Counted from the first letter of the stretch, positions 37,301 through 50,585 are shown. The stretch is DNA of 64,000 nucleotides from Lingula anatina (GCF_001039355.2 NW_019775776.1:19793-83792), one strand, 5' to 3'. Notes: a model not told the origin generated them from the letters alone. Made by a program: numbers and translations.

Positions 37301-37456
37301 CCACAGACGACATGTTTTGTCCTCGCTGCCAGTGGCCAGGACGGAATTATCATCACTGATAGCCATACAGTTAATGCCACCCTCATGATCATCACACGTC
37401 TGAAGGTGGTACGTCTTGTTCTTTGGGTTATCCGCTTTGGAGCCGCAACTCCCCAT
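28353..37456 (-). CDS. WDR86: WDR86-like WD40 repeat protein
   Basis: Exons on the minus strand: 36692-37456, 32877-33012, then either 32074-32177 or 31661-31764, then 28353-28649. All joins keep phase and give 433 residues. The start ATG has a strong context (ACCACCATGG). Exon 1 encodes MGSCGSK, a possible myristoylation/palmitoylation signal, and five complete WD40 blades at about residues 24-53, 67-95, 107-135, 147-192 (with a 15-residue insert) and 204-233. Each shows GH...GS-D-R-W. Later exons give blades 6-8 and a 79-residue polar acidic tail ending IELV. Overall order and the GSVIC and RVFRGHTF segments resemble vertebrate WDR86, which is a little shorter. The likely role is a membrane-associated protein-interaction scaffold; the molecular function of WDR86 is not established. 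The gene's 3' exons occur twice because of the 16.6-31.8 kb duplication. Confidence 0.8.
29275..29565. mobile_element. Insertion of about 290 bp present only in the right copy, flanked by TACGTTT
   Basis: The left copy reads GCCTACGTTTAGGCAC without interruption. Here the same site carries extra sequence between two TACGTTT repeats (29268-29274 and 29566-29572). An N at 29277 means part of the insert may be missing. No terminal inverted repeats or coding sequence are visible. It looks like a polymorphic insertion with a 7-bp target duplication; the element type is unknown. Confidence 0.5.
29277..29277. other. Assembly gap/ambiguous base inside the haplotype-specific insertion
   Basis: The only N of the four that is not at the end of a duplicated copy. 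It lies 3 bases into the insert. Confidence 0.95.
30866..30975. repeat. Inverted repeat, right-copy counterpart of 23036-23145
   Basis: Same 38-bp arm hairpin, with an additional mismatch (GAGAGGCAG instead of GAGAGGCGG) in the right arm. Confidence 0.8.
31011..31219. mobile_element. Truncated family A inverted-repeat element, right copy
   Basis: Counterpart of 23181-23389. It ends ATGGTCCCT, closer to the AGGGACCAT terminus of the element at 7973. Confidence 0.65.
31661..31764 (-). CDS. WDR86: WDR86-like alternative exon 'b' (mutually exclusive with 32074-32177)
   Basis: Acceptor ATATCAG|TATTC with a good upstream pyrimidine tract; donor CTACAG|GTAGAG. It enters in phase 1 and leaves in phase 0, exactly like exon 'a'. 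It encodes FTGCGDTLSRCFDAKSG and the following RVFRGHTFAVNCLQ, i.e. the last strands of blade 7 and the start of blade 8. This version is the one closer to vertebrate WDR86 as I know it. If spliced after exon 'a' it is read out of frame and meets TAA after eight codons. Confidence 0.78.
31954..31994 (-). repeat. Homopolymer pair C13-A28 (T28-G13 on the transcript strand)
   Basis: Lies in the 309-nt intron between the two alternative WDR86-like exons. On the transcript strand, a T28 run is followed by G13 and further GGG runs (TAGTGTGGGTGGGTG). Homopolymer length is uncertain in any assembly. Confidence 0.9.
32074..32177 (-). CDS. WDR86: WDR86-like alternative exon 'a' (mutually exclusive with 31661-31764)
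   Basis: Acceptor TTTTAG|TGATCACC; donor CAG|GTTAAT, which is a weaker donor than that of exon 'b'. Length 104 nt, phase 1 in and 0 out. It encodes ITGCGDGIVRCFDSKSG followed by SVQRQFKGHETGANCMQ, aligned residue for residue with exon 'b' at about 60% identity. It follows exon 32877-33012, whose last base (G) completes the first Val codon for either exon. Confidence 0.78.
32877..33012 (-). CDS. WDR86: WDR86-like exon 2
   Basis: Acceptor TTCCAG|GTTGTCAAT at 33012 and donor CTTG|GTAAGG at 32877, phase 0 in and 1 out. It encodes VVNKMLYSGSSDQTGRAWV (rest of blade 6) and the beginning of blade 7 (YRGHKHSVSCVKFHEGL). The sequence between 33013 and 36691 is the 3.7-kb first intron, without other recognisable features except a (GT)n tract at about 35863-35890. 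Confidence 0.8.
35863..35890. repeat. (GT)n microsatellite
   Basis: GT dinucleotides with one GC interruption, in WDR86-like intron 1. Confidence 0.9.
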
Positions 37457-39171
37457 GGTGGTAGTTTAGGTGGGACAAACACTTACTTCACGCCGATTTT
37501 ACGTTGCCCTCAAAAGTCAGTAAATTTACTAGATATGCGTACACTTATCTGTCCATATTCAAGCTGACTAACTTATGTGCAATTCCAGGACGGCCTACCC
37601 AGCACAAGGTGGGTGTCAAATTGTCAGAGGTTCTATCGCCCTTGTTGGTGCCGTGTTGCTCTCTTCTGTGGCTAACTGTGCTGTTTCATTCCTCCTATTC
37701 AATACTCATGCAACAACATTCGATCATTTGACATCCTATCCCCACAGAACTATCAATAGTCCTCATGAATATTTGATGTCATGTTGAAACGCGTTCGATT
37801 GCCGTGAATATTTAATTCTGCGCACTGTTAAACCGTCTCGCAGATGGCTTGCGCGTTTATACATCAATCTCCTGACTTCTGTCAGTCATCACTTCCGTTA
37901 ATACAAGTCACATTGAAACATCCCTATTTTCTTTCAGGGGCAAATAAAGTTTATTACAAACTGTCTATTAGCTTCTTTTCATCAACTGGATAGAAAACCA
38001 TCGGGCCATTTTCGCAAACTGCGTCAGAACAAAGAGATATTGATCTCCATCGATCCTAACTTGTTGCCATTGACGACCAGGTAAATTCTCGTGTAATTTC
38101 AGTAAATAAGCGACAATAGGCATATCAATCGACCTGGAACGCTCTTTTGCGAGCTGGGACTGGATTGCTCTTCAGTCGGCCCCTCTGACAATTCCTGATT
38201 AATTATCGATATATATTTTATGCCATAATTAGAATTATATTGCTTCATGATATTTGTGAACCGTTCTATTATTATCAATAAATCCAAAATTCTGCCCAAA
38301 GTGTTTTCATTATGCGGTCACTGTCAATGTGCAGTCATTGTATTTGAAATAACGGGTAAGATTTCCTAGAGAACGAGGAAAAATCGATTTAAGGAGCATT
38401 GTTCACCGCTGTGTAAAGTTTGTTTTGCAAGAAACATACTTCAAGCGGTTATGGATGACAGAGGCCGCGTCTCATTTTTTTGGCACAGGTTGGAAACTGG
38501 TATCGGAAGAAAGACTGGGACTCTGGGCTATAACCAGTCACATAAAAAATTCGTATCAAATTAACAACTGTCGAAATTCGTGTAGAGTTTTGTAAACCAC
38601 GTCAAAAAGAAGAATATCATGCCATTTAACGAATGGTAAATCATCAGTTATCAATAACGAAAAAAGTTTTGTTTTTCAGCTTCTGCTCCTTACGCAGTAT
38701 GCAATATCCACGGGAATTTTAACACATTTAGGTTCACATATTTACATGTACTAATATTTACAAAAATGAATGTGTTTTTTTATTGTGAATTGTTAGAAGG
38801 ATGTGCTTACTAAATAAGACGCTTACAAAAGTAGGCCTATATGTACATAAATGTATATACACACAAACAACTTTAATGTAACAAAAAATTATCCATATCT
38901 TTGCAAATGGAGCAGGTTTTCGTGGTGGTTTTGAAAAAAAAATTACGTCACTAACGCAATTTCGATTCACTGTTGCCGGTTCACCACTACTGCATTCAGT
39001 CTTTGATTTATATGATCTATACTTATTATTTATTTATTATACATGAGATTCATTACAGTTCACATTAAAAAATAATAAATAAAATGGTAAGATTGTAAGA
39101 TAAGCATCCAGTGTACAAATGTTCCAACCAAGGCCTCAGTATGAAAGGTATTCACGGTGCCCATCTATTTT
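37457..39171. other. WDR86-like 5' flank and intergenic region
   Basis: The 5' UTR and promoter of the WDR86-like gene should start here. No clear TATA box was picked out. Towards 39171 lies the 3' UTR of the Spätzle-like gene. I see no other gene. Confidence 0.45.
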
Positions 39172-39513
39172 TCAGGCAATGTTTCTACAGCGGCAGCAGC
39201 CGGGCAGTTGAAACCAGTCGATGGCATATTTGTCAGAGATCTCATTATACGTCCCTGGATCCCTCTCGTAGACTGCTGCAAAATATTTGGGATCTTGTAT
39301 ACACTGACAACCCGTGCAGCCCTTGACATGCCTGTAAGAGTGAAATTTCACTAAATACATTTTTGAAAACATTTTCTCACATGTAGTACGGTACCTGAAT
39401 GTGGGTGCCAGTGGGCTTTTAACTTAGACACTAACTTATTTCAAGTACACAAATACACATAGTTGAAGTACTTGCAGCTAGGCTGACATTCAGTTGCAAC
39501 AGCTGACTGTCAC

Positions 39514-39569
<56 letters not shown>

Positions 39570-41726
39570 GAGAGAGACTAACCCGCACTGTTCGGTCTTG
39601 AATACTTGCTGAGCATTTTGCGGGAACTGAGGTAACTTCCGTATGATCGGAGGAATTTGCAGATTGGGGAGTGCCGTCGGAGCTGTATACACCGCAATAC
39701 TGAAAGAAAAGAAAAAATATTCAAGTTTTGTTTAGATAAGTAACTCAAAGTGAGAGTACAGCTATGTCTTTTCCATGTAACGCATGCAAATTACTACTTC
39801 TTACACAACTGACATAAAATCCACATGCCAAAAAATAACCTTACACCTTTATTAATCATCTGGTCAGCCGAAAAAATTATTTTTGGATCGTAATCTTGAC
39901 CTACAGTCCCTCCAGTTCAAAATGAAACGAAAATATGAAACTGAAGGAAATGATGATACGAAACCCTGTTGTATTGCTTTAAGTTATACTAGTATTTGAA
40001 ACTATATGCTGGCATTTGGTCGGGTCTATTTGCAATATATGACACGTCTACTCACACAATATGCTTATTAAATAAAATACACCTTTTGTTGTCCGCATAT
40101 TCACTTCACCATATTCTTTTACGGCGCCGTGTATAATAACTACTTAAATCTGTTATTGAAGAAACAGTTTTATCGCATTTTAGCTGACTGCTATCTCACG
40201 TCTTGATATTTTTTTTTACAGTTTTATATCAAATTATCTTAAATAGTTTACGTTAAAAGTTACATAGGAAACGAGCTTGGAATTCCTTTAACGCCTATCA
40301 ATACTACCAGTATCTCACCCAACTCAAAGAAAGGCCACTTGCCAAAGGATGAACCAAATTAATCATCGCTCAGAAAAAAAAACCTTTAAAACTGAACTTT
40401 CTTCATATTTCTGGTCGTAAATTTGACCTCTACTTATCCATCTCCCCAGTTAATAAAAGTCCGCCAAACGACGCCTTACTGCTGCATGCGCATTATAATA
40501 TTTATTTAAAGGGTTTTGGCAAAAACGACCGAGGGTTATAGAAGGAAAGCAGAAAAAAAACCTGTTAAATATCATTTATCGGCAAATATGAAACGATACT
40601 CTTTGATATTTCTTTAAGTTATGCTATTTGAAACTGTGCGGTGGCAAATAGTCGAATTAAGTGACAAAGATTTGACAGGTTAAATCGTTTTGGTTGCGCC
40701 TTTAGAGGAAACTGCATCGCCTTACGTTTCACAACATCCGTGGTAAACTACCCCCGGTGTAGACCGCCTCCTTCTAGCAGGTTGATTTTGTTCTGGGTTA
40801 GGCTTATATGGGAAGTAGTTACACTTCGGCATTGAACAATTAGATGTGGAAACGTTTGCTGGTTTGAGCACTGTTTCTGTCTTGGACTCATTGGCAATTA
40901 AATACTGCTGTTCTTCGGGGGTAAAAAAATAACCGGGAAATGTTTTTCTCAGATATTTCACAGTTTCCTGCACGGTGGCATTCTCACCCAGAGCATCAGG
41001 TGCTTTTTCTTGCTGCGGCCTGTAAAAAGAGCGAGACATAAGTAGGTATCTATATTCCAAAGAAAAAAATTAATACATGTAACTAAGTCCTATATTAAGA
41101 GCGTTTGTAAAAGTTGCGAGAAAGTTTATATGTCCATTTTGGCCTACCGGTTATTCCTGTTCTTCATTTTCTTTCACTGCATTTTCATTATTTTTTCGTC
41201 GATTATTTACTGTTTCAGAGAGTAGATTAAAAACTTTGCCTGACGTAAGTATTCCAAAAATGTTACATTTTGATCCTTTGTTTTAATTAACTTAGTGATG
41301 GAGGTAGTCTCGGCTTCATACAGAGTAAAATCAGTAAAGCCCCCTTTACACTGGACGGCGTCCTTTCTGCGTCCAGCAGTACGGCCCCTTTTGAGAGTTA
41401 AAAAATTATAATACTTTACGGCAGACAACTGGCCGATCATTGAGCATTCATTCTGATACAAAATCGATGCTTGTGCCTCCTTATTAAGACCACAGCGATG
41501 CCAAATTTCATGGTCGCAGAAAGGACGCAGAAAGGACGCCGTCCAGTGTAAAGGGGGTATTACATCTTGAGGGCCCCCTGTTGTGCACTAAATGATGAAC
41601 TTCGTGAAAATTTCAGGGGTAAAAAACAGTTCGAGTATACAACACATCTAGCATATTTCTATTTTACCTTGTTATACCAAGCCAAACCACGATTCCTATA
41701 CAGGCAATTAAAGCTATAAATAACAT
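39172..41726 (-). CDS. Secreted Spätzle-like cystine-knot cytokine precursor
   Basis: Minus-strand exons 41668-41741 (ATG at 41726), 40726-41019, 39583-39699 and 39172-39331 join in phase and give 209 residues. The N-terminus MLFIALIACIGIVVWLG is a signal peptide or signal anchor. A prodomain of about 85 residues follows, then a tetrabasic RRRR site suited to furin-type cleavage. The mature part is 104 residues with nine Cys, including GCC near its start and a final LPGCCRC after an aromatic WFQ. The processing site, mature length near 105 and the terminal hydrophobic-Leu-Pro-x-Cys-Cys-x-Cys signature match the Spätzle family (Toll ligands) and, more distantly, neurotrophins. The two family extras here are Cys residues in KGCTGCQC. 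A strong acceptor at 41741 implies at least one upstream non-coding exon. A Toll-receptor ligand role is inferred. Confidence 0.65.
39515..39566. repeat. (GT)n(GA)n compound microsatellite
   Basis: Lies 16 bases inside the intron after the third coding exon of the Spätzle-like gene. On the transcript strand it reads as a long CT then CA tract just after the donor. Confidence 0.95.
41340..41557. mobile_element. MITE-like element with 31-bp inverted termini (CCCCCTTTACACTGG)
   Basis: The left terminus CCCCCTTTACACTGGACGGC... is mirrored by ...GCCGTCCAGTGTAAAGGGGG over about 31 bases. The CGCAGAAAGGACG block is repeated in tandem near the right end. The element sits in the first coding intron of the Spätzle-like gene. 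A target duplication is not evident and there is no coding capacity. Confidence 0.8.
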
Positions 41727-41741
41727 CACAGATAGGTAAGC

Positions 41742-44700
41742 CTGAAATAAGAAAATTTATTTAGCTGGATGAAATATATCATGAGTATGCCATAGCTTTA
41801 TGATAAGTTAAGTGCTTATGTCGACATATATTAACATTGCAATGCACAAAAAGGCCAATTTATATAATCAAAAAGGGAAAGATACGTCGACTAGTACGTT
41901 TGATTAGCAACTTGGAAAAAAATTAAGTCAAAACTTGAAGGCACAGAATGAGCGTTAAATATTAATATACCATAACAAAAACCAAAAAAGATTTACGACC
42001 CATAATTATATTTTTAGTTCTAAGTTTCTAGTTTTTGAGAACCTCTCGTAATGGTTCTATAGTGAATTTCAGTCATGATGGTGAAAATTAGAAATTCATT
42101 ATTATTATTATTTTAAATTTTGCAATATAAATGTCAATAATTCGCACTGCATGCATTGGCATGATTTTGACAGGACACTTTTTTCAATGAACAAACAAAT
42201 TCTAAAGAAAATAAAAGAAAAAAATGACAGGTATCAAAATTATAGTATGAATCCAAATATTTCCTTTATCAAACGTAAAAGATTATCATAAATGATTAGG
42301 CAAAAAAAAAAAAAAACTAAGTACTTAATTTTTTAACTTACTAGTCTCGACTGTGTACATATTTTAGATGACATCATGAAGCAGCAAGAACTTCTCACTG
42401 AAAGATATTTCAAGAACGATCAATAGGCGGTAGAATATGTGAAACACAAGAAAGAATAACAGCTGAAAAACAATGTTTTTTCTTCTAAAATTCAGTGATA
42501 CCTTAAATTCCATTGTAGATAGGTAGAAAGGAAGACGACTCGAAAGTCTTCTTGCTGGGTTACATCTCATCAAGGCGGGTCATCTTCACAAGGTCTTCAT
42601 TTGAAACTTAAGGGTCAGGCAATTTTCATTACCACTGCAAGCAATTAGCTTTTACTCAACTCGCCCAAGCTTCATATATTTTGAATATGTTAAAAAACGC
42701 TAAAGGGCGTTCATGGTCACTGTGGTGTCCGTTTTATTATTCTAAAAGGTTCTTAACTTGGTTATGCTTTGATAGTTATACAAATTGTCAAGTTCATACT
42801 CTATGACCCTGAAGAGTAAATGTCTCTGCGACAGAAAAAGTCGTGAAAAGTATTATCATCATAAATGAATAGAAATAAAAGCCTCACGTCACTAAAACGC
42901 AGATGTTTGAAATTAAGAAATAATTAATTTTCCTCTATCTTCTTCGTTCTATCTTTCCCATCTTTCGGTTAACATGTAAAATTAGATTCGGAGATGCTAC
43001 AGTCATGTTTTCTAAATGATAAGCATTGCTTGTACCAGTACAGAGGGCTTGTTATGTTGTTGACTGCTGAAGTGACTAACATGTTTACGACTTGCAAAAC
43101 AATGGCCATTATTTCTCATATTACACTGGTCTAGATATTGACGCAAAGTTTATACGGTACTGATGACATGTCTGACCACTGCGAAAATCATGCAACCACA
43201 ACCACAGATTTTTAAGGAAAATGTTAGGCCTACCTTATATAAACATAAGCGAATCGTCGTATTTTATTATTCATATACATGTACATTATTGCAACAGTTT
43301 TGGTCTATTTCTCTCTCGGCGAAAAGGGTTTTCAAAGATTATATATGAAATTGTTTTGTCTTTTTAACCCTAACTTCATTTGACTTCGACTTCTAGGTTT
43401 ATATCAGAAAAAGGAAGGCCAACGGATATGACTGAATTCAGACATCCCATCTTCAGAATGATCTTTGGTCAATTTCTGTAGTTAATTCGATTCTTTTCTG
43501 TTTTCTTCGGGAAGACGGACGTTCACATCATGATACATGGAATATGAAAGAATAGGCTAACACTACACCTAGCTCAGGGGGAAACTAAACTACGTACCAT
43601 ATTAAGAAGGAATTGTCACCGAATCGTATATCGAGGTCATTTTATTTGTACCCTTCGCTGCTTCGAGTGTTAGAAAAGTTACACACAGAGCACAAGTTCG
43701 CTTACCTATATTTTTAATGGGATCATCAACTGTTGATATTTTCTCCTATATAATATGAACACACCACGTGTACTGCGTGTTATGGATCCGTAGGCTGATT
43801 AATGGACGGCACCGTGTATTTGCTTTTAGCACGATTTATATAGAGAGCCTCAAAGTTGCGAAAGACAGGTGTCGTACTGAACCCGGAAATACAAGAGACA
43901 AAGGGTCGTATATTTAACAGGATGCAAAGCAGTTCCGCGCTATTCCTCTGGTCTTATTATTTCCAGCACTCGCCTCTGTGTGACGGGTCATTACCCCCCG
44001 TAAATGCAGGGTTTACTTGTATTCTGGTACTATTGTATTACGACAACGGCCGGCCTATTAACTTATGCGTCACGGTTTCACTGAAGAAACTAATTTTCGT
44101 GCCGCTAATAAACAAATCAAGATTTTAGTTTATAATTTTAGACCCAGAACACGGATCCTAACACTGACACAGATATGTTTATTATAATTGACATATCTTG
44201 CAAGATTTTATACTGAAGTTGACAGCTACTTTGAAAAAAAGGAAATAAACACAATGCACAAGGAAACAGTTCAGGATTTCCAATTAATAGTTCCATTTTG
44301 TTTCATTACCAGTGCTTTCCACGAAAGAAAATAATACAGAATGCACATTAGAAGGGAAACGGACAAAGCAAGTATCACATGACGTGGCCCATAGAAATTA
44401 CCCCAAATTACGAATTAAAAAAATACAATTTCCACCAAGAAATTTTATTTATAACAACAAAAATATAACATTTGTCACATGCATGACAAGGAGTCCATGA
44501 CAACTGAAATAATATCCCAAATGTGTGAACTGATATCCTGTGCTACAATACCAGCCATAACAAGGCATCTGTAACCGACTTTATTTACCGATCCAAGTTG
44601 CTGGCATAACGGACCTCCAGAATATCACAGCAAAGCGACCCTTAATTCTGCTATTTCCAGTAAGACACAAATGAACTACAGCGGTTTGTCATTAACTGAA

Positions 44701-45740
44701 AGTCATCAGTACCATAAGACATTTAATAATCTTTCATAAGAACACCTTCAGGCCCATTGTTGGTCAGCACTCCCTCTGTTCCAACATCTCTTTCTTATTT
44801 CATTGCATTGCTTACCATGTCTGCTCAGTCAATTTTTAACCTAAAATCTTAAAAAGTTAATTTCTAAAACAAACAAACAAAAAAAAACTTGCCTTCAACG
44901 CTGTAGTTTTTTTTTTTTCAGAAAAAAATCAGAAGGGTTTTACAGAAACCCTGTCAATTAAAGACAGGTTGTGCAAAATGGATAATGCAGTGTTTTTTCT
45001 TCTTTTCTATATTTGTGCACACAATATCCACAAAGCAAGAAAAAATCTGTTTTCAAACAATATAAAGACAATGTAAATGATTAGTATGAGAGTACAAATG
45101 AATACATGTAACGACCTACACTGGCTCCATGTTAACATTATGATAGCCACATTATGGGTGGCATTAAGGAGAGAAGACAGAGGCCATCACTGTGGTGCCC
45201 AACATCACAACAACATGGACAATACAGTACCATGTGGTAATGTATAGCATAATGAAATAAGACAAATATGACGCCCAAAGCTAATATTCCAACTGAACAA
45301 CCACTTTGTATCATGATGTCTCCTGCTTTCTTCAATGCAGTTCAATTTTTTCAATGCTTCACTACTTTGGTTGACTACTGTGAGTAAAAGGAACTAACTA
45401 TATTGTGCAATATACACCTCTGTGTGAGTCAAATAAGCTAGAGATCACTGAATGTCATAACAATCTAATATCAGACATACTGTTCCAACTAAAAATGGCC
45501 TCTTCCTTGTGTAAATAGGGTTGCAAAGTCCAACCACAGATTGTTCTCAAATATTTCAGAGCACCATATGTCTTATTTCCATATTCTCCATCCCCCCCCC
45601 CTTCCTTTCTAAGAGACATACTTGTATTGAGTACATTTTGTAAGAATTTGCTTCCGTGTCATGGTAGAATTTTAAAAAATAAATCCGAAGGTCCTGGGGC
45701 TAGGTTGGAGCACAAACTTGAATCCATTGGGGTTATGTGT
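41742..45740. other. Upstream region of the Spätzle-like gene and 3' UTR/intergenic region of UBE2E
   Basis: No coding exon recognised. A minus-strand donor-like ATATAG|GTAAGC near 43705 could end a non-coding first exon of the Spätzle-like gene, but this is unsupported. The right end (about 45000-45740) is probably the UBE2E 3' UTR. Confidence 0.4.
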
Positions 45741-47929
<2,189 letters not shown>

Positions 47930-47943
47930 AGTGTTGGGGAGAT

Positions 47944-49690
47944 CTGGAATGAGAAAATCTAGTTGTATGTATATAGGAGACAACTGGCTTGTTTTTGTCC
48001 CAGATGACGAAATGTTAGAGGAACTTAAACATAAACTATCTGCTGCCTGGCCAACTGAAAGATCTGATCAATGCAAATGTGGCATTTGTCATGTAAGACA
48101 ACACACTGGTAAAAAAATAAAAATGTGTGCACAGAAAAAAATCAATCAGGTATTTATCAAGTTTGTATTGTGTAGAACAAGTTAGTTTCTAGGAAACCTG
48201 GTTGATTAAATGTTTCTGGATTCAAAACTATCTATGAGAAAGAAGGAAATCTTTATATCATGAACATATAGCATGTTCATTATTCCTACTGTTTTTACTC
48301 TCAATACCTATTGATTTGAATCAGGTTCTCTTTGCTCCACCCCTTTCCCTCCCAGTAATTTACTGCAATTTTGTTGAAATAATGGATAATACCAATATGT
48401 TTTACAATCATCAAAACACAATGTGATGCTTTATCAATTATTGGTACTAAGAACATACATTTTCATGCATAAGTTAGGTAATCATTGCACTCTAAAAGTT
48501 TTACTTTACGAAACACAAGTTGGAATTGGTTCAATATACTCTTGGTCCATAATTTCTTCTCTTAACATATGGTCAAATTATGGTTTCTGATAAACAATTT
48601 GCAAACATATTCACTAAGAAATTGATAAACAACGTCTGGTATTTAAATGGCTTCAGTAGTCAATAATTACCGCTAGTGCAATGGCATTTAAAAATGGAGT
48701 CTTTATAGCGGTTTCCATCGTGTTAAACGTAAATACTGTTATTAAACTAAGCACACTCTACATTTGAAATATTTCGTGGCATTTAAACTTAAAAAAAGAC
48801 TCGAATGCGCAACTTACAGCTGCATATGTGCAGCTGTAAACCAAGACAGTGCAGCACAATGAGACGAATGACGTGGGTTGGGTTTAACGAAATCTTCGAT
48901 CGTTTTTTGTGAAAATATTCAAATGAACAGGCGTCTGGGTTCTACAGTTTAAGTTATATTGAACATTTCCACCTACTCACCTTTTGTGTATAATTATTCA
49001 AGAAGAATGGTATCAGAGACTAAAGTAGTGTGATAAAATTTACGGAATCTGGAACGCCTCAGCTGATGCTCTTTGTCTGATGGAAATGATGACCTTGACC
49101 TTGTCCTGACCTGAGCCGCACTCTCCAATCATTATCTTCCGGCAAATTTTAGTTTCTGGTTGTATTAAGATGCCAATCAATTAATAATTGGCTACGCGAT
49201 TTGATTAGTAATACTTAAAATTGTTTATGATTACTATTAAAAGTGTACCATTTCTTTAACGCAAGGCAAAAAACCGACAGGGGGCGCTGTACTTTGGCGC
49301 TTCGAAAGCCTAAAAATACACGTGAAGATCGGTAAGCTTTGTTTAAAAAATTCAAAATATCTGTATTTTGTGTTTGAGAGTATAGGCACCAGATCTGTTT
49401 GCAATATGAATGTTGCACATACATTCGTTAGAATACAAATTACACTACAAGGATTCTAGAAACTGTCTATTTTTGGTAAAAGCAGGGGCTATTTCTGAGT
49501 GGAACTGTCATGTATGTGTGTCATACCTGTGACGTAAAGGGAAGGGGGAATTTCCGCAGGCAAGTCGGGGCACATTCCTCACAATGAGAGCGTGGTGAGA
49601 AGTCGAAGCATCTTTTTTCTCCTAGTCAGGCACGAGGTTCGGCCATTTTCGAAATTTTAAAACTTTGACAACCCCGAAAATCAACACGGA
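47944..49690. promoter_or_regulatory. Divergent intergenic region between UBE2E and the TNF receptor
   Basis: UBE2E is transcribed leftward and the TNF receptor rightward, so both promoters probably lie here. Visible elements are a CCAAT at about 49123, an ETS-like CTTCCGG near 49135, and a probable UBE2E non-coding exon ending at 48981. Transcription starts cannot be fixed from sequence alone. Confidence 0.4.
48814..48839. promoter_or_regulatory. Palindrome with two CAGCTG E-boxes
   Basis: TTACAGCTGCA and TGCAGCTGTAA flank TATG: 11-bp perfect arms, each containing CAGCTG, a possible bHLH binding site. It lies in UBE2E's presumed first intron, near its likely promoter. Confidence 0.35.
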
Positions 49691-50515
49691 ATGGGTGTAA
49701 GAAAATTAAGAGAGGGGTGGATCACATTCCATAACATAAGAAGGGAGTTTATCGTCATTTTGTGTTGGACACTATTGACCACAGCGGCAACTGCTTCAAA
49801 AGGGAAATCCGACCCATGTCCACTAAAGCAGTATTTTGATGTCGATCAAGACAGGTGTGTGCAGTGTACAGAATGTGACAGCAGTAAAAGGGAGATAGTC
49901 CTGCTCCCTTGTGGAATTAACGTTGACACTAAGTGTGGACCTTTTTGGAAAGTAGTGGACATTGATATTCGGCCAGTTGGTGAAAGTAGTGATCAGAAAA
50001 TGCAAGCTGTTACAGAAGTGTCTCCTCCAAGTAATGACCCCCAGTGTATGTCAGAAGACACAAGCTACTGGAAGACATTGGCACTTGCCCTTATAGGTGT
50101 CATAGTTTTGATTATACTGGCAGGGATTCTTCTGGGGATTTACATCTGTGTCACAAGAAGAAGCAAAAAGCACAGCAGTGATAATCTGTACAACAGGGCA
50201 AGGCTGTTTTCTAGAGACAGACTCAATACCACAGAGTATCAGCATTCACTGGCTCAGATGGAAGGCGGTCTCTCAGGAAATGGACAAGACAAGAAAACAT
50301 TGTTGCGTGTGTACAGACCACATATTTTTCAAGGGTCAGATATTTCTGATGAGGTCTTTGAGTCAGAAGAGAAGAAGCCCAACAAAGGCCGATTCAGACT
50401 TGGGCCTTTACCTCATTACTTCATGAGTCTTGGAGTAGTGTCTGAGTGTGAAGAGCCTGAAACACTAGATGATGGAGACCAGCATGAGGAAAATGGTTCC
50501 CAAAATCTATCATGA
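49691..50515 (+). CDS. Single-CRD TNF receptor superfamily protein, Wengen-type
   Basis: A single-exon frame of 274 residues. A hydrophobic stretch at about residues 19-36 is the signal sequence, preceded by an unusually long basic N-terminus. One six-Cys TNFR repeat spans residues 43-82 (CPLKQYF...CVQCTEC...LLPCG...DTKCGPF). A short stalk leads to a transmembrane helix at about 129-153, followed by stop-transfer basics (TRRSKK). The cytosolic tail of about 120 residues shows no death domain and ends in an acidic Glu/Asp-rich segment. One extracellular CRD with a VLLPCG-DTKCGPF ending is the pattern of Drosophila Wengen and its lophotrochozoan relatives, so a role as receptor for an Eiger/TNF-type ligand is inferred. 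No intron interrupts the coding sequence, unlike most TNFR genes. The start codon sits in a fair context (CGGAATGGG). Confidence 0.72.
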   Translation: MGVRKLREGWITFHNIRREFIVILCWTLLTTAATASKGKSDPCPLKQYFDVDQDRCVQCTECDSSKREIVLLPCGINVDTKCGPFWKVVDIDIRPVGESSDQKMQAVTEVSPPSNDPQCMSEDTSYWKTLALALIGVIVLIILAGILLGIYICVTRRSKKHSSDNLYNRARLFSRDRLNTTEYQHSLAQMEGGLSGNGQDKKTLLRVYRPHIFQGSDISDEVFESEEKKPNKGRFRLGPLPHYFMSLGVVSECEEPETLDDGDQHEENGSQNLS

Positions 50516-50585
50516 TTAATAACTTGATATTCATTCAAATGACATTGTTTACATATCTGTGCCAAAGACATAAGAAGATTGACTA

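Noticed and set aside
36611-37567. Plus-strand frames of 68-144 codons
   Set aside because: Antisense shadows of WDR86-like exon 1.
39172-41726. IL-17 family as an alternative identity for the cystine-knot gene
   Set aside because: It lacks the IL-17 RSxxPW/CxC arrangement; the final LPxCCxC and the furin site fit Spätzle better.
43856-44128. 90-codon plus-strand frame
   Set aside because: Begins and ends without splice or promoter support and no domain; chance frame.
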